This document shows positions 27,222 to 34,767 of a DNA stretch of 64,000 nt, in pieces. The notes under the pieces were generated by a model. That model did no database searches, had not been told where the DNA came from, and was given only the letters and a program-made list of their open reading frames with translations. Source of the stretch: Pedobacter sp. WC2423 (GTDB taxonomy: Bacteria > Bacteroidota > Bacteroidia > Sphingobacteriales > Sphingobacteriaceae); NCBI RefSeq assembly GCF_040822065.1, contig NZ_CP162005.1, forward strand, positions 1-64,000, written 5' to 3'. The position numbers and the translations under genes were made by a program. Each line of letters opens with the position of its first letter. Within the stretch, counting starts at the first letter, position 1.

Positions 27222-28076
27222 TTATTGATTTAATGTCCCGGTATTGATCACAGGTTTTGTCTCGCTATCACCACAAAGGACAACCATTAAATTACTGACC
27301 ATAGTTGCTTTTCTGTCATCATCAAACTCTATGATTTTCTTGTCGGCCAGGAGTTTAAGTGCGCTTTCTACCATTCCAACGGCCCCTTCCACAATCTTGT
27401 GGCGCGCTGCCACTACAGCAGAAGCTTGCTGTCTTCTCAGCATTGAGTGTGCAATCTCAGGAGCGTAAGCCAGATAGCCGATTCTTGATTCTATAACCTC
27501 TATCCCGGCAATATCCAGCCTTTCTGCTAATTCTTTTTCCAATGCAATATTTACATCATCAAAGTTGGTACTTAGCGTAATTGTAGCTGTTTCGTCTTCA
27601 AAATGATCATATGGAAAAGAACCCGCAAGTTTTCTTACTGCTGAATCTGTTTGTATTTTGATAAACGTCGTATAATTATCTACCTCAAATGCGACTTTAA
27701 AAGTATCTTTTACTCTCCAGACCAGGATAACGCTGATCAGGATCGGATTTCCCATTTTATCATTTACTTTGATTTTTTCACTTTCAAAGTTTCTTGCACG
27801 CAGTGAATAACTAAACCTGGTGTACAATGGATTGATCCAGAACATCCCATTTTGTTTGATACTTCCTTTATACTTTCCAAACAGCAGCAGCACCTTTGAG
27901 CTATTTGGGCTGACAATAATCAAACCCTTAGCCAAAATAATTAATATAGGGATGCAGGCGATAATCAGCATAATTTGCTGGTCACTTACGGCATAAGCTA
28001 ATAAGCCTGCAGTAATGACTAAAAGGAAGATAACCAGATAACCATTAAAGGGCGTAACGATCTTTTCTACTTTCAT
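27222..28076 (-). CDS. SPFH/Band 7 (stomatin-like) membrane protein
   Basis: A 284-aa protein with two adjacent N-terminal hydrophobic segments (about residues 11-30 and 33-55) and a Band 7 domain at about 55-220, with the typical PFDHFE-like SFPYDHFEDETATITLS stretch and ELAERLDIAGIEVIESRIGYLAYAPEIA (in two parts). These proteins form membrane-bound rings that often hold proteases or other partners. The downstream partner here is a ribbon-helix-helix protein, an arrangement seen repeatedly in bacteria, but the purpose is not established. Confidence 0.9.
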   Translation of the reverse strand: MKVEKIVTPFNGYLVIFLLVITAGLLAYAVSDQQIMLIIACIPILIILAKGLIIVSPNSSKVLLLFGKYKGSIKQNGMFWINPLYTRFSYSLRARNFESEKIKVNDKMGNPILISVILVWRVKDTFKVAFEVDNYTTFIKIQTDSAVRKLAGSFPYDHFEDETATITLSTNFDDVNIALEKELAERLDIAGIEVIESRIGYLAYAPEIAHSMLRRQQASAVVAARHKIVEGAVGMVESALKLLADKKIIEFDDDRKATMVSNLMVVLCGDSETKPVINTGTLNQ

Positions 28077-28091
28077 GAATATAGTATTTAA

Positions 28092-28112
28092 ATGATATTA
28101 AATTGATATCAT
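28092..28112. promoter_or_regulatory. Palindromic candidate operator upstream of SPFH-RHH operon
   Basis: ATGATAT (28092-28098) and ATATCAT (28106-28112) form a perfect 7-bp inverted repeat with a 7-bp spacer, 16 bp from the SPFH start. It is a plausible site for the co-encoded Arc-like protein. Confidence 0.4.
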
Positions 28113-28125
28113 AAATCTAGGTATT

Positions 28126-28186
28126 AATTCAGCACAATTCCAAATGTTATGATCTATTTTCATATCAATTGAACTTGTGCTGAATT
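28126..28186. repeat. 12-bp perfect inverted repeat between dapB and SPFH gene
   Basis: AATTCAGCACAA / TTGTGCTGAATT with a 37-bp loop and no T-tract. It may be a weak terminator for dapB or a protein-binding site. Confidence 0.5.
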
Positions 28187-28240
28187 CTATGCTGTCCATA
28201 ACAGCTGGAGTATTTTGTAGTTGAACATTAGTGCAGAAGT

Positions 28241-29062
28241 TTATGAATTAAAGTCCATTACATTATCCAAACCTCTTTTTAAACCGGTAAAAGTATCCAC
28301 TTTTCTGATGGCCAGTAAAGCCCCCTGAACATATGGTTTCGCACTGCCTCCGGCTTCATGTTTGATAATCAGCTTTTCATCTTCCATTCCGAAAATAGTT
28401 TCCAGTGCAATTACATATCCGGGTAATCTGACCGAATGTACCTGCATCCCGTTAATATCTGCACCTCTGGTTTCCTTAATTCCTTTAGTATCTGCAATTG
28501 GAATAGTTTTATTGGATTCCCTAACCTTAGATAACCTGTTCGCAAGTTCTAATGTACTTCCACTTGGAGAATCAATTTTACGGTCACTTGCGTAATCAAT
28601 GATTTCCCAGTTCGGCATATACTTCGCGGCCATTTCAGCAAACTTGTTCAACAGGACAACGCTGATTGCGAAATTTCCAACAGCCAGTACAGCTTGTTTA
28701 TGTTCATTAGCTACCAGGCTGATTTCTTCATAATCAGCATCCGAAAGACCTGATGTGCCAACCACAACATTAACACCTTGATTGATCGCAGTAATTACCT
28801 GATGTTTCGCAATATCTGGTTTTGTATAATCTACTAAAACATCACAGGGAATAGCTAAAGCCTCTTCTATTGTTCCGAAAACAGGAATATTTTGCGTACC
28901 GGATAAATTCAGCAGGTCATTCAGATTTTTACCCGCGCTTTTACGGGAAACTGCTGAAACCAATTCCAGGTCATCTGTTAAAACAATCCCTTTGCAAAGT
29001 TCTGAGCCTGCCCAGCCAGTTGCTCCTGCAACGCACACACGTATTTTTTTTCTGGTTGTCAT
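28241..29062 (-). CDS. dapB: 4-hydroxy-tetrahydrodipicolinate reductase
   Basis: Second step of the diaminopimelate/lysine branch, reducing the dapA product with NAD(P)H. The N-terminal Rossmann motif is VAGATGWAGSE and the catalytic centre includes the SPSGSTLELANRL block. Most DapB proteins have a catalytic HxxxK-type motif at about residue 140-150, replaced here by the DRKIDSPSG version seen in Bacteroidota. I chose the ATG at 29062 (MTTRKKIRV), nine residues inside the longest frame, because it is preceded by the purine-rich AAAGAAGAAAT and the extra residues are not conserved-looking. Confidence 0.88.
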   Translation of the reverse strand: MTTRKKIRVCVAGATGWAGSELCKGIVLTDDLELVSAVSRKSAGKNLNDLLNLSGTQNIPVFGTIEEALAIPCDVLVDYTKPDIAKHQVITAINQGVNVVVGTSGLSDADYEEISLVANEHKQAVLAVGNFAISVVLLNKFAEMAAKYMPNWEIIDYASDRKIDSPSGSTLELANRLSKVRESNKTIPIADTKGIKETRGADINGMQVHSVRLPGYVIALETIFGMEDEKLIIKHEAGGSAKPYVQGALLAIRKVDTFTGLKRGLDNVMDFNS

Positions 29063-29111
29063 ATTTCTTCTTTCAAATGATAAATACACGTAATTCAGTT
29101 AATTTATAAAG

Positions 29112-29119
29112 CAAATATA
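29112..29119 (-). promoter_or_regulatory. -7 box TATATTTG of dapB
   Basis: An exact TAnnTTTG match on the minus strand, 49 bp upstream of the chosen dapB start. Confidence 0.55.
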
Positions 29120-29208
29120 CTTGCCCTAAGCTACCTGATTTTTTCATGGAGAGCGTGATATTTAAGTCAAAAATATGTTAGCTTTGATTTTAAAGCCATA
29201 TCAATTAC

Positions 29209-30534
29209 ATGAAAAAAATTACGCTGATAATCTTTGCAATGCTGTGCTCTACCTTGTCATTTTCACAAGACATTATTAAACTGTTTAACCGTTCAGCAGA
29301 TTTCTTTGAGCTGATGAATCAGAAGAAATTTACTGAAGCACAGGCATATTTTGATCCAAGTGTTTCCGCTAAGATTTCTGTGGAAGATTTGCAGAAACTA
29401 TGGGGGGTGTTTAACGAGAAACTTGGTAAGTTTGAATCAGCGAACGGGGTTGAAAGTAAAGTTAATGGCGATTTTTTTATTGTTATTGTGGACGGGAAAT
29501 TTGCGAATACCACACAAAGTTTCAGACTTATTTATAATAAAGCTGGAAATATGGTTGGTTTTACTCCTGCTCCTGTTAAAAATGAGGCAAAATACCTGAA
29601 TCCTGCCTATGCAGATACAACCTTATATACAGAAAAAGAAATATATGTCAAGACTCCCGGGCATAGCCTGGTTGGTGTGCTTACTACACCAAAAAACACA
29701 AAGAATTTTCCGATTGTAGTTCTTGTACATGGTTCAGGGCCTGGGGATATGGATGAAACCGTTGGCCCAAACAAGCCTTTCAAAGATCTTGCTGCGGGCT
29801 TTGCTGCCAAAGGGGTTGCCAGTATACGGTATGTAAAAAGAACAAGAATTTATAGTGGTGAATTTGGAGGTGCATTTACTGTAAAGGAAGAAGTAATCGA
29901 TGATGCAGTTGCCGCAGTAAATTTGGCTGCTACCATACCTGATATTGATAAAAAACAAATTTATCTGCTGGGGCATAGCCTTGGAGGAATGTTAGCGCCT
30001 AAAATAGCTGCACTGACACCTGAATTAAGCGGAATAATACTGGCCGCAGCTCCGGCCAGAAGTTTTACAGATTTGATCACTGAACAGGAGAAAGCTGTAT
30101 TCGATGCGTCAAAAGATACTACGCAAGCTACTAAAGTCAAGTTTGCTGAGCTAAATAAGGAGCTTAACAGAACCAGGTTAGTCGCTTTAGGTAATATGAA
30201 AGCAGACTCCACGATTTTAGGTCTGCCAGTATCTTATTGGATTGATCTGAATAAATACAATCAGGTAGAAACTGCAAAAAAAATAAACAAACAACGCATT
30301 TTGATTGTACAGGGAGGGAACGATTTCCAGGTTTCGACACGTGATTATGAATTATGGGATGCTGCATTAAATAAGAAGAACAACGTAACACTGAAACTAT
30401 ATCCTGATTTGAACCATTTATTGAGTTCTCAGGTAGAAAAAGGTGATACCCGTCAGTACGCTATGGCATCAAGTGTATCTGAAACATTAATTAATGATTT
30501 AGTAGCCTGGATAAAATTAAATAATAAAAAATAA
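29209..30534 (+). CDS. Exported alpha/beta hydrolase with N-terminal DUF3887-like domain
   Basis: A 441-aa protein. The signal peptide is MKKITLIIFAMLCSTLSFS. Residues about 25-130 form an NTF2-like DUF3887 domain (VEDLQKLWGVFNEKLGKF). The rest is an alpha/beta hydrolase with VLVHGSGPGDMD at the oxyanion hole, the nucleophile elbow LLGHSLGGML, an acid in QGGNDFQVS and the catalytic His in PDLNHLLS. This fusion is common in Bacteroidota and Firmicutes as a secreted esterase or peptidase-like enzyme of unknown substrate. The HAD phosphatase follows 8 bp downstream. Confidence 0.87.
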   Translation: MKKITLIIFAMLCSTLSFSQDIIKLFNRSADFFELMNQKKFTEAQAYFDPSVSAKISVEDLQKLWGVFNEKLGKFESANGVESKVNGDFFIVIVDGKFANTTQSFRLIYNKAGNMVGFTPAPVKNEAKYLNPAYADTTLYTEKEIYVKTPGHSLVGVLTTPKNTKNFPIVVLVHGSGPGDMDETVGPNKPFKDLAAGFAAKGVASIRYVKRTRIYSGEFGGAFTVKEEVIDDAVAAVNLAATIPDIDKKQIYLLGHSLGGMLAPKIAALTPELSGIILAAAPARSFTDLITEQEKAVFDASKDTTQATKVKFAELNKELNRTRLVALGNMKADSTILGLPVSYWIDLNKYNQVETAKKINKQRILIVQGGNDFQVSTRDYELWDAALNKKNNVTLKLYPDLNHLLSSQVEKGDTRQYAMASSVSETLINDLVAWIKLNNKK

Positions 30535-30542
30535 CTCTGTTC

Positions 30543-31208
30543 ATGACGAAATTTAAAGCACTGCTTTTTGATTTAGATGGTACACTCGTAGATTCAGAAC
30601 ATTTTCATTACCAGGTATGGAATGAGATACTGGCAGAATCTGATGTTCAGCTCGAATATTCGGATTTCCTGAGAAACTTTGCAGGTATTCCCTTACCTGG
30701 AAATGCTAAAAGGTTAAAGGAATTATATGAAATAGCCTCTCCTCTGGATGTATTGATCACCAGGAAAGAAGAACTCACGAATCAACGTTTAATTACCAGC
30801 ACGATTGAACTCATGCCTTATGTAGAGGAAACGATGGATTTCTTTTTATCAAAAGGGATTGCTATGGCACTTGTTACGGCAAGTAAAAGAGCTGATGTAG
30901 ATGAATTGTTCCGGAAAAACGGACTTGGAAAATATTTTAAGCATCTGGTAACCAGAAGTGATGTGGCAAAAAGCAAGCCTGATCCGGAATCTTATAATCT
31001 TGCTGTTCAGAAAATTGGATTCGCTAAAAATGAATGCCTGGTCTTTGAAGATACGGTAAACGGATTGCTGGCTGCTAAAAATGCTGATTTAACTTGTTTT
31101 GCCATTCAGGGCGATGAAGAAAGTCATGAGAAACTCGCTGGTGCTGACCGCATATTTAAAGATTTCAAAGCAGCTACAGCCTACATAACAGCAAATGAAC
31201 TGATCTGA
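30543..31208 (+). CDS. HAD-superfamily phosphatase (beta-phosphoglucomutase-like)
   Basis: A 221-aa HAD hydrolase with motif I FDLDGTLVDSE (nucleophile Asp), motif II in LVTASKR, motif III Lys in AKSKPDPE and motif IV VFEDTVNGLLAA. The helical cap inserted after motif I makes it subclass I, like beta-phosphoglucomutase and phosphoglycolate phosphatase. The substrate is not readable. It lies 8 bp after the exported hydrolase gene, so it is likely co-transcribed. Confidence 0.9.
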   Translation: MTKFKALLFDLDGTLVDSEHFHYQVWNEILAESDVQLEYSDFLRNFAGIPLPGNAKRLKELYEIASPLDVLITRKEELTNQRLITSTIELMPYVEETMDFFLSKGIAMALVTASKRADVDELFRKNGLGKYFKHLVTRSDVAKSKPDPESYNLAVQKIGFAKNECLVFEDTVNGLLAAKNADLTCFAIQGDEESHEKLAGADRIFKDFKAATAYITANELI

Positions 31209-31215
31209 TACCAAA

Positions 31216-31443
31216 TTAAGGAGCCTGATAATGACCTGTAATTAAATCAAGGAGATCTTCATTGATTCCAGTGCCATGATCAGCCTTCCATTTGTTTTCT
31301 TTAGTCATTTTGATTTCGAAGTTTTCATGGTCATCAATAGAGACAATGTGATTTGTCTCTTCACCATCTGTTACTGAATGTACCGATACAGGAATAGATT
31401 TACCTTCAAAACTAACTTCAAATTTGGTTACTTTATAACTCAT
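31216..31443 (-). CDS. Conserved hypothetical protein, ~75 aa
   Basis: A small soluble beta-rich protein of unknown family; its N-terminus reads MSYKVTKFEVSFEGKSIPVS. The ATG at 31443 is preferred to a frame start 27 bp upstream, because a -7 promoter box lies at 31448-31455, leaving a nearly leaderless message. It is divergent from the SRAP gene with only 17 bp between starts and convergent with the HAD gene. Confidence 0.6.
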   Translation of the reverse strand: MSYKVTKFEVSFEGKSIPVSVHSVTDGEETNHIVSIDDHENFEIKMTKENKWKADHGTGINEDLLDLITGHYQAP

Positions 31444-31447
31444 TAAG

Positions 31448-31455
31448 CAAAGATA
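31448..31455 (-). promoter_or_regulatory. -7 box TATCTTTG of the ~75-aa gene
   Basis: An exact TAnnTTTG match on the minus strand, 4 bp from the chosen ATG. The box decides the start codon. Confidence 0.5.
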
Positions 31456-31460
31456 TAAAA

Positions 31461-32150
31461 ATGTGTGCACGCTATACGCTTACTAAAGCCCAAAAGGAAT
31501 TATTAATCCGTTACCAGGTTAAATTCCCTGCTGATTACAAACCCAATTATAATCTTGCACCTACCCAAAAAGGATTGGTGATTACTGCCGATGAACCTGA
31601 TACCGCACAGCTGATGCACTTTGGACTGGTTCCGTACTGGGCTCAAAGTACAAAACTTGATTTTTCAACGCTTAATGCCCGTTCTGAAGAGATTATGGCT
31701 AAGAAAACGTTCGCACCGCTGATCACACATCGTAAAACCTGCCTGATACTGGCAGATGGCTTTTATGAATGGGATAAAAAAACCGGAGATACTTTGCCCT
31801 ACCGTTTTGTTTTAAAAGACAGAGATTTGTTTGCTTTTGCAGGCCTTTGGAGTCAATGGAAAGATCAGTTTTCAGAAGAAGTCTATCGCTCTTTTACCAT
31901 TATGACTACTCAGGCTAATGAAACCGTTGGTAAAGTCCATGCACCTAAATTCAGGATGCCGGTTATATTAAGCAGAGAAGAAGAAGCACTCTGGCTGAGT
32001 AAAGATCTGGGAACTGCTGACCTGCTGAATTTATGCAAAGCTTATCCGGACGAATTGATGGATTGCTACAGAGTGGACAAAGCTGTAAATGCTACAGTGA
32101 TTAAAGGAGTAATTAATAACAGGCCTGAACTGATGCAGGCTATACATTGA
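31461..32150 (+). CDS. SRAP-family abasic-site-shielding protein (YedK/HMCES)
   Basis: A 229-aa protein that crosslinks to abasic sites in single-stranded DNA through Cys2, protecting replication forks. The ATG at 31461 gives MCARYTL, placing the obligatory cysteine at position 2. Other conserved residues are Asn in NARSE, Glu in GFYEWDK and His in KVHAPKFRMPVIL. The length matches YedK. It is divergent from a small hypothetical gene and closed by a strong terminator. Confidence 0.95.
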   Translation: MCARYTLTKAQKELLIRYQVKFPADYKPNYNLAPTQKGLVITADEPDTAQLMHFGLVPYWAQSTKLDFSTLNARSEEIMAKKTFAPLITHRKTCLILADGFYEWDKKTGDTLPYRFVLKDRDLFAFAGLWSQWKDQFSEEVYRSFTIMTTQANETVGKVHAPKFRMPVILSREEEALWLSKDLGTADLLNLCKAYPDELMDCYRVDKAVNATVIKGVINNRPELMQAIH

Positions 32151-32182
32151 TAGAAGTATAAATGAAACACTTATACTTCTAT
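32150..32182. terminator. Terminator between SRAP gene and the 83-aa gene
   Basis: A perfect 12-bp repeat ATAGAAGTATAA / TTATACTTCTAT with a 9-nt loop, overlapping the SRAP stop codon and followed by T-rich sequence. Confidence 0.75.
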
Positions 32183-32191
32183 ACTATATTT

Positions 32192-32443
32192 TTAATCTTT
32201 TTTGGCTCTGTTTTCCAGGTAAACTGTTAAAACACTTTTTAAGTACAGTTCCGGCTTAGGCATGGTGATAATTGTTCCAGGTTCTTTATCCTGCGATTGT
32301 TTGATATAATTAGCTTTGATCTTTCCCCAGTCTTTTGAATAAAGCTGGATAAAGGTTTCCACAAATTGCTCATCTGTATAATCTTTTGGAAGCTTACTTA
32401 GCACAACTTCTATTTTCTCTTCTTTTCTATGTAATACTGCCAT
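32192..32443 (-). CDS. Conserved hypothetical protein, 83 aa
   Basis: A basic, helical, soluble protein (MAVLHRKEEKIEVVLSKLPK at the start, ending AKKD). The family is not recognised. Its -7 box at 32463-32470 supports the start. The small size, basic charge and conserved-looking DEQFVETFIQLYSKDW region suggest a nucleic-acid or protein adaptor, but that is a guess. Confidence 0.6.
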   Translation of the reverse strand: MAVLHRKEEKIEVVLSKLPKDYTDEQFVETFIQLYSKDWGKIKANYIKQSQDKEPGTIITMPKPELYLKSVLTVYLENRAKKD

Positions 32444-32462
32444 AATGAATTTTAAATCTTTC

Positions 32463-32470
32463 CAAAGCTA
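32463..32470 (-). promoter_or_regulatory. -7 box TAGCTTTG of the 83-aa gene
   Basis: An exact TAnnTTTG match on the minus strand, 19 bp upstream of the ATG at 32443. Confidence 0.5.
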
Positions 32471-32596
32471 TGGAACTAAAAGTGATTTACGTAAACTTTT
32501 CTGATTTCTGATTGTTTTAATGTGGTTAATCGTTAATTGTTTTAATGCTGTTAATCATTATAGGATCGTTCCAGAGAGAAATTAAATCATTGCCTT

Positions 32597-33112
32597 ATGG
32601 TGGATAAACTCAAAGCGCAAGGCTTGCAGGATTTCTTTATTCAATGTTTGCAAGACCTGTATATTTCGGAAAAGAAACTGGTTAAATGTGCAGCTGCACT
32701 ATCTATTGCTGCATTTACAGAAGAATTGCAACGCGCATTAATCGAACAATCTGAAGAAGCCAGCTTGCACGTGCAACGGCTGGATATGGTATTTGATTTA
32801 ATGAACCAGCAACCTGGCGAAGGGAAATGTCACATTATCGAAATTCTAAGTGATAAAGCAGCCTCTATCGTAAAGACTTTAGAAACTGGTACAGCATTGA
32901 GAGATGCAGCAATAATTTATGCTGTTCAGCTGATTGCACACTACAAAATAGCCAGTTATGGAAGTTTAATTTCCCTGCTTGAAGAATTGGATTATCCAAA
33001 AGCTCAAATGATATTGAAAGAGTGCCTGGCTGAGGAGAAAGCTTCGGACGCTTATCTGACGAAAATTGCTGTGGATTTTATTAATCCGGCAGCGCAAAAC
33101 GAAGCTGAATAA
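32597..33112 (+). CDS. Ferritin-like DUF892 (YciE/YciF-type) protein
   Basis: A 171-aa all-helical protein with the YciF start LQDFFIQCLQDLYISEKKLVK (in two overlapping pieces) and a late ARDAAIIYAVQLIAHYKIASYGSL-like helix, here RDAAIIYAVQLIAHYKIASY. This matches the DUF892 ferritin-like bundle. Family members are stress-induced; the carboxylates that bind metal in E. coli YciF are partly present. It is convergent with the HTH gene, 8 bp between stops. Confidence 0.85.
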   Translation: MVDKLKAQGLQDFFIQCLQDLYISEKKLVKCAAALSIAAFTEELQRALIEQSEEASLHVQRLDMVFDLMNQQPGEGKCHIIEILSDKAASIVKTLETGTALRDAAIIYAVQLIAHYKIASYGSLISLLEELDYPKAQMILKECLAEEKASDAYLTKIAVDFINPAAQNEAE

Positions 33113-33120
33113 TCGATTTA

Positions 33121-33486
33121 CTAGACGTCGCCAGAAGTTTCTTCGTTAAAACTATCGGCTACTTTTTCCGCTAATTTGAAGAATCTTTCACGCCAGTAAT
33201 TCCTGTCTTGTTCCATTTCTTCAAAAGTGGTAATCTCCTTAGTATGGGCTGGCCTGGTCACTTTCTCTTCTGGGTATTCATCAGAGAAATCATATTTAAG
33301 TGCTTCTCCGTATTTTGAGATTATTTTATAAGGTAATTGAGGTTCCAGAATGTGGTTATAATAACTGGTTCTGTCATATCCCGCAGCTTTTGCAACAGCC
33401 TTTATGGTCATGCCTGAATTGCGGACAACGGAGTCCAGAAGTTCACCTTTATGTTTCTTAATATCCTCTTTTTTCACTAAAAACAA
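33121..33486 (-). CDS. Helix-turn-helix regulator with C-terminal coiled coil
   Basis: A 121-aa protein. Residues about 8-65 form a helix-turn-helix (SGMTIKAVAKAAGYDRTSYY with the recognition helix near AGYDRTSYYNHI). The C-terminal 35 residues are an amphipathic helix (EEMEQDRNYWRERFFKLAEK) suited to dimerisation. Upstream lie four copies of an ATTCTACATTT-like motif in helical phase, which are good candidate operators for it. Targets are unknown. Confidence 0.7.
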   Translation of the reverse strand: MFLVKKEDIKKHKGELLDSVVRNSGMTIKAVAKAAGYDRTSYYNHILEPQLPYKIISKYGEALKYDFSDEYPEEKVTRPAHTKEITTFEEMEQDRNYWRERFFKLAEKVADSFNEETSGDV

Positions 33487-33510
33487 GGTAAATCAATAAT
33501 CTTTAAGAAT

Positions 33511-33602
33511 ATTCTACATTTTATTAGTATAATTCTACATTTATGTTGATATTAGTATTTATAATGTAGAATTGTAATTTAATTTGAAGAATTACTCTAC
33601 AT
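33511..33602. promoter_or_regulatory. Four phased ATTCTACAT motifs upstream of HTH gene
   Basis: Direct copies at 33511-33521 and 33532-33542 (21 bp apart, two helical turns), an inverted copy AATGTAGAAT at 33563-33572 and a degenerate fourth, ATTACTCTACAT, at 33591-33602. They occupy the region between the HTH gene and the RNA gene. Confidence 0.6.
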
Positions 33603-33660
33603 ATTTGTCCACTTATTTAAATTAATATTATGTAATAGAATATAGATTCACACAAATTTA

Positions 33661-33668
33661 TAATTTTG
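33661..33668 (+). promoter_or_regulatory. -7 box TAATTTTG of structured RNA
   Basis: Exact TAnnTTTG; the predicted start is about 33674, just before the first stem of the RNA. No clear -33 box. Confidence 0.5.
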
Positions 33669-33673
33669 CAGTT

Positions 33674-33886
33674 CTTCAATTGAAATGAAGGACTGCTTGA
33701 CGAGCCTCGTAACAGAAATCTGGTAAATTTCAACAATACCCTACGAGATAAGTCAAGCAGCCTGAACCTATAAATATGGGGTCGGTTGCTTGCTTAAGTT
33801 TATTGTAGGGTATATTTTGCAAAAAATATATAGGTTTACCAGAACCTCTGTTACATTAAACGGGCAAGTAGCCGACCCTGTTCTTT
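33674..33886 (+). ncRNA. Long rod-like structured RNA, 6S RNA candidate
   Basis: Non-coding, about 210 nt, with its own -7 box and a T-rich end. The halves are complementary in nested order. Outer arms CTGCTTG/CAAGTAG pair with one G-U. GTAACAGAAATCTGGTAAA (33709-33727) pairs with TTTACCAGAACCTCTGTTAC (33835-33854) around a small internal loop. AATACCCTAC (33735-33744) pairs with GTAGGGTATATT (33805-33816). CAAGCAGCC (33754-33762) pairs with GGTTGCTTG (33784-33792). An ~180-200-nt rod with bubbles is the shape of 6S RNA, which sequesters RNA polymerase, and a 6S-Flavo motif is known in Bacteroidota. Alternative local hairpins also exist. The identity is an inference. Confidence 0.7.
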
Positions 33887-34034
33887 TTCCAGATTTCGCT
33901 TATTTGCATCCGCAGCTACGTATAAACACCAATTACCTTGATGAAGAAAATGGTATGTGCGGCCAGTAAAATTTTCCTGGTTCATCGCGTAAAAGCTGGC
34001 TGCCATACCTTTTCTGTTTTTCCTTAGTTAAAAC

Positions 34035-34766
34035 ATGCTTATGAATAATTATTCAGAATCTAAAACAGTGAAATGGGACATCCGAATGCCGGAGAAAGTT
34101 TTTCATATTAAAGGAACTGTAAGTATTTCCAATGAACTTTCCGTACCGGTTAAAACTACCAGGAGGTTATGGGTAAACCACCAGGAAATATTTCCGGAAA
34201 CCGCGACCGCACTGCGTTCATTTTATGATTGTAGCTTTGAATGGGGCGAACTCGGGCAGAACGCTTCTTATACAGCCGCATTATCAATCTGTCTGGCTAT
34301 ATTCAATAGTGAAAGGTTAGCCGAAAACATGTTTATCTGTTTTAAAGAAGAGTTTGTTCAGAATTTTCCTGATGGCAATTTTGAACTGGTGCTGGAAGTG
34401 ACCAGGTTTTTAAATAAACATAACCACAGGTTGCATCCTCATCTGTACAGCCGGTTTTGTTTCTCCGCAATTACCAATTCGAGAGAAATTCTTTTGTATA
34501 AAGATCCGGAAACCGGGTTAATCACAACCGATCTTGCTGAGAATTATGCTATGCATAGAGCGTATATGCCTGATGTGAAGTTGAGAAAGCTTAATGAACG
34601 TAAACAAAGATTGTTATTCAGGCTATTTGCTAAGGATGACTATATCGTCAGCGGTTATGAATTTCCCGAGGTGATGCGCAGGGTAGAAGAAATGATGGCC
34701 AGATTCTACTGGAGATCTGTGGAGAAAATTATTACCAATAAACTGGCAGAGCGTTACGATAATTAA
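34035..34766 (+). CDS. DUF6166-like protein
   Basis: A 243-aa soluble protein. The segment with FYDCSFEWGELGQNASYTAA and the following ALSICLAIF helix match the small DUF6166 domain, found in Bacteroidota and in phage or plasmid-borne genes. The C-terminal ~100 residues are basic and helical. Function is unknown. The gene follows the structured RNA by about 150 bp and is convergent with the epimerase gene with no gap. Confidence 0.65.
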   Translation: MLMNNYSESKTVKWDIRMPEKVFHIKGTVSISNELSVPVKTTRRLWVNHQEIFPETATALRSFYDCSFEWGELGQNASYTAALSICLAIFNSERLAENMFICFKEEFVQNFPDGNFELVLEVTRFLNKHNHRLHPHLYSRFCFSAITNSREILLYKDPETGLITTDLAENYAMHRAYMPDVKLRKLNERKQRLLFRLFAKDDYIVSGYEFPEVMRRVEEMMARFYWRSVEKIITNKLAERYDN

Positions 34767-34767
34767 A

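Noticed and set aside
33674..33886. Retron msr-msd RNA
   Set aside because: No reverse transcriptase gene is adjacent; the nested-rod fold fits 6S RNA better.
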